A stretch of DNA of 32,772 nt from Sphaerosporella brunnea (lineage: Eukaryota; Ascomycota; Pezizomycetes; Pezizales; Pyronemataceae): NCBI GenBank assembly GCA_008704415.1, contig VXIS01000432.1, positions 1 through 32,772 on the forward strand, written 5' to 3'. This document shows, piece by piece, positions 29,862-32,772 of this stretch. A program made the position numbers and the translations under genes. Every line of letters begins with the position of its first letter. Position 1 is the first letter of the stretch. A model generated the notes under the pieces. That model was not told where the DNA came from. It searched no databases and worked only from the letters and a program-made list of their open reading frames with translations.

Positions 29862-32020
29862 ATGGCAGGCGAAAGCGAACTCTCAATCGAAGAAACAAAC
29901 AAGATCCGACTTTCCCTCGGCCTTAAGCCCCTGAAAGTCGACACTGCTCCGGCACCAGGAGCAGCATCAGCCGGCGGCGAGCCCGTGTACGATGACACGA
30001 CCGAAGGGCGCGAACGTCGCGCAGTTGACAACTGGAGAAAGCATGAGGCGGAGCTAGAGAAGGAAGCTGCGCGGAAAAAACGGCTCGATGAGATCAAAAA
30101 GGCACGCGAAGCCGCGCAACGGTTTCGCAAACTCGAAGGCACTGGCCTGGCCGACGAGGATGAGGATGTGGAGGACACAACTAGCTGGGTAAAGAAGATG
30201 AAGAAGCGGCAGAAGAAGAAGGCAGCGGAGATTGCCCGCGAAATGGAAGAGGAACTTGCTAGGGCTGCTGCTGAGCAGAAGGAGTATACGGCGGCGGAGC
30301 TCAAGGGGTTGAAGGTTTCCCATGATCTCTCTCAGCTGGGAGAGATGGGCGAAGAGACTATTTTGACCTTGAAGGATACTACTATTGACGAGAACGAGGG
30401 TACGCCGCTTCCTGTTCCAAATCCTTGTGAGGAACTTGGCTGACGTTGTGGCAGAGGAGGGTGACGAGCTCATTTCGACCGATCTTGTTGAGAGAGAGCG
30501 ATTGATGGAACGTCTTGACCTCAAGAAAAAGAAGCCCACGTATAACGCCTACGGAGATGAAGCAGAAGGCGGAGAGAAGCAGCTTCTATCGAAATATGAT
30601 GACGAGGAGGAGAAGGAGCGAAAAAAGAAGAGGTTTGTCCTTGACGGCACCGGAAGCTTGGCGAATAACGAGACTTATCGTCAACAAGTGGCGGAAAAGC
30701 TCAAATCGAAAGCTATGAGCTTGGATATACCAAGTAAGTCTATTCTCTCCTTGCCCTTGTGCGCACAGCCTGGCTGCTAACCTGTACGCCGCAGAACCCG
30801 AAGTCGCATCTGATTACATCGATCTTTCCACGATCAAGGTCAAGAAGCCCAAGAAGAAGACGAAGTCCACTCGCAAGCGATCTGCAGATAACGGAGATGC
30901 CCTCTACCTATCACCATCGGCGGGTGCCGAAGACGATAACGCTATGGAAGTGGACGACTCGACTGCTCCAGCAGTGAGACTGAAGCGGAAGATAGCGGAG
31001 GATGTTTCATTCGTCGATGATGAAGATCTTCAGGCATCACTGACCATACAGCGCCGGGCTGCCTTGAAGAAGCGAAAGATATTGAAACCAGCTGACATCG
31101 CTCGGCAGCTCCTGGAAGAGTCCACAGAAAACGGCGCTTCTACCCCTGGGGCTATGGATGAAGATACGAAAGAAGAGGAGGAGGCTGGTCTTATCATTGA
31201 TGAAACATCTGAATTTGTTGCCACTCTACGTGCTCCAACCGCATCGGACCGCAGAGCTCGCTCTGTCTCGGCGCAAACCGCTCCCGAAGCCACCCGCGTC
31301 AATGAAGAATCGCCCGAAGCCGATGGCGACATTGATATGGTCCGGGATGAACGCAGTGTTTCGGTGAAGCTCGAGAATTCTCCACCCCCGGCTATCACCT
31401 CCACCGGTCTTGGGGAGGAAACCACCATCAGTCGTGGTGTCGGTGCCACCTTGGCAATGCTGAACCAACGTGGTCTTCTCAGACGTGACCCTGAAGCGGA
31501 AAAGAAGCTGGAGCTTTCCCGGCAGCGTGAGAAATTCCTCAGGGATAAACGCTTGCGCGAGATCGAGGCGGAAGAGAAGGCTAAGGCAGCACGTGCCAAG
31601 GACCGCCAGAGCGGCAAGTTTGAGCGGATGAGTGCGCGGGAACGAGAGGAGCATGCACGATGGGAGAACAAACAGAGAGATTTGCAGGAATCACGAGAGA
31701 TGGTACAGAGATTCAAGGATTACAAGCCGGACGTGACTCTGAGCTACAAGGACGAGTTTGGGCGCGAGATGAACCAGAAAGAGGTAAACATCAACTCTAT
31801 CCGCTGGAAAGTGATGCTAACGTTTTAATCACAGGCTTTCAAGCATTTATCGCATCAGTTCCATGGCAAGGGATCCGGCAAAGCTAAGACGGAGAAGCGG
31901 CTCAAGAAGATTGAGGATGAGAAGAAGAGGGAGGCGGCGAGCGGATTGGGCTCAGCAGCAGATAATGCAGTGTCCACTGCTGCAAGAAAGAGCAAGCAGG
32001 CTGGTGTGAGATTGATGTAA
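29862..32020 (+). CDS. SNU66: U4/U6.U5 tri-snRNP protein Snu66 (SART1)
   Basis: Four exons, 29862-30399, 30455-30733, 30795-31783 and 31835-32020, with introns of 55, 61 and 51 nt, encode about 663 residues. Snu66/SART1 is a tri-snRNP component needed for spliceosome activation. Residues 7-24 (LSIEETNKIRLSLGLKPL) form a HIND element, the binding site of the ubiquitin-like protein Hub1. Charged helices follow, with WRKHEAELEKEAARKKRLDE and DTTSWVKKMKKRQKKKAAEI. The SART1 hallmarks LKVSHDLSQLGEMGEETILT and LKDTTIDENE lead into TYNAYGDEAEGG. The C terminus has TISRGVGATLAMLNQRGLL, VTLSYKDEFGREMNQKEAF, then KHLSHQFHGKGSGKAKTEKR. The start at 29862 places the HIND element at the extreme N terminus as in homologues; an upstream in-frame ATG (29781) is unlikely. 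Confidence 0.96.
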
Positions 32021-32279
32021 AAGGTATATTCGGCTTCGGCTTGCCATTTGCCGGTGTGTTTGAGAAGGCTCGGCAAGGCGGCGTTTGACATGACTATCCC
32101 AGGCACATAATAAATGATTTCGACCTTGAGCGAGTTCACCTGTTTGAGAGTGGAGTGACGACCGAAAGTGGAGGCACGTCGAGTGACTCATAGTGAGTGA
32201 CGCGAAGATTACACGTTAAACGCAATGTACAGGAAGAATGTAGCTGTAGAAGAACATGAAGTTACAGGAGCTATCTACT
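32021..32279. other. Downstream flank of SNU66
   Basis: No gene is seen. The sequence carries the SNU66 3' flank and short GTGACTCA / GTGAGTGA words around 32183-32200, before the hairpin repeats begin at 32280. Confidence 0.4.
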
Positions 32280-32346
32280 GGAAGCCTTCCCGTCGCTCTG
32301 TTGCGATAGGGGGTGAGGACCCTAATAGAGCGACGGGAAGGCCTCC
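32280..32346. repeat. 23-bp inverted repeat (hairpin) with 21-bp loop
   Basis: The left arm 32280-32302 (GGAAGCCTTCCCGTCGCTCT and GTT) and right arm 32324-32346 are reverse complements at 21 of 23 positions, separated by 21 bp. It could be a small foldback element, the end of a larger transposon, or a cruciform/terminator-like structure. It lies 59 bp before the large inverted repeat. Confidence 0.8.
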
Positions 32347-32405
32347 ACTTAGTACTTGGTAGGACTAATCTAGATATTGGGGCGACGGCGTACTAGTACA
32401 TGGTA

Positions 32406-32772
32406 CCGTATTCTTCCGGCACGATGAGAAATGCCGGCGCCGAAGTCAATCTTTTCTAAGTAGCAAACGTACTATGTATGGAAACATGACAACGCCAGCG
32501 AATCTTAATTGATGGCCAAGAGGGGCGGGCACTGGAGACGTCGCGGTACGACGGAGACACAAGGCAGCCGTGAGAATTAGAGTTGAGTACATAGGTGTCC
32601 CCAACCATACCGCGACCCCACACCGCGCCCAGCCATTGTCGCCTCCTTAGATCGTGTTGTCGCCGTCACATAAGATTCGCTGGCGTTGTCATGTTTCCAT
32701 ACATAGTATGTTTGCTACTTAGAAAAGATTGACTTCGGCGCCGGAATTTCTCATCGTGCCGGAAGAATACGG
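32406..32772. mobile_element. Large inverted repeat, 102-bp arms, probably MITE or foldback element, open at window edge
   Basis: The left arm 32406-32507 (CCGTATTCTTCCGGCACGAT and on) and right arm 32671-32772 are reverse complements at 100 of 102 positions. The 163-bp centre has further inverted pairing, for example GTCGCGGTA (32540-32548) with TACCGCGAC (32608-32616), so the palindrome continues imperfectly inward. No ORF is present. High arm identity implies recent origin or homogenisation. The right arm reaches the last base of the window, so the outer boundary and any target duplication cannot be seen. A non-autonomous terminal-inverted-repeat transposon is most likely. Confidence 0.8.

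Overview
The window is nuclear DNA of a filamentous ascomycete fungus, probably Pezizomycotina. The evidence is dense, mostly single-copy eukaryotic housekeeping genes on both strands, short GT-AG introns (about 46-93 nt, one of 197 nt), and coat, spliceosome and ribosome-assembly proteins of fungal type. I cannot name the genus from sequence alone. Exon joins were worked out by reading frame and splice sites and checked for phase.

Layout. Bases 1-1.1 kb hold the edge of a transposase-like ORF on the minus strand, followed by a 20-bp tandem repeat. At 1.8-2.7 kb (minus) lies an unrecognised aspartate-rich/coiled-coil gene. NOP2 (rRNA m5C methyltransferase) follows at 3.7-5.5 kb (minus). A 2.8-kb gene-poor stretch (5.5-8.3 kb) is rich in inverted and dispersed repeats that look like small decayed or non-autonomous DNA transposons. 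A small GPI-anchored Ser/Thr-rich protein lies at 8.3-8.8 kb. Two COPI coat genes then face each other: SEC21/gamma-COP (9.6-12.8 kb, plus) and SEC27/beta'-COP (13.3-16.1 kb, minus). Next come a ribosomal-L1-domain nucleolar protein (16.8-18.1 kb), an RNPS1-like SR protein (18.9-20.0 kb) and UTP14 (20.4-23.3 kb), all on the plus strand. RRS1 (minus) and mitoribosomal mS29/RSM23 (plus) diverge from a 213-bp shared promoter at 24.9-25.1 kb. eIF3 subunit d (27.1-29.0 kb, minus) and SNU66/SART1 (29.9-32.0 kb, plus) follow. The window ends in two hairpin-forming repeats. The last has 102-bp arms that are 98% identical and runs off the edge.

Functional theme. Four genes act in nucleolar ribosome assembly (NOP2, L1-domain protein, UTP14, RRS1), two in translation (mS29, eIF3d), two in mRNA processing (RNPS1-like, SNU66) and two in the COPI coat. 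The genes themselves are conventional. The least explained material is the repeat DNA at 1.1-1.4, 5.9-7.1 and 32.3-32.8 kb, the unknown gene at 1.8-2.7 kb, and the apparently short C terminus of RRS1. I found no convincing evidence of a wholly new multi-gene system.
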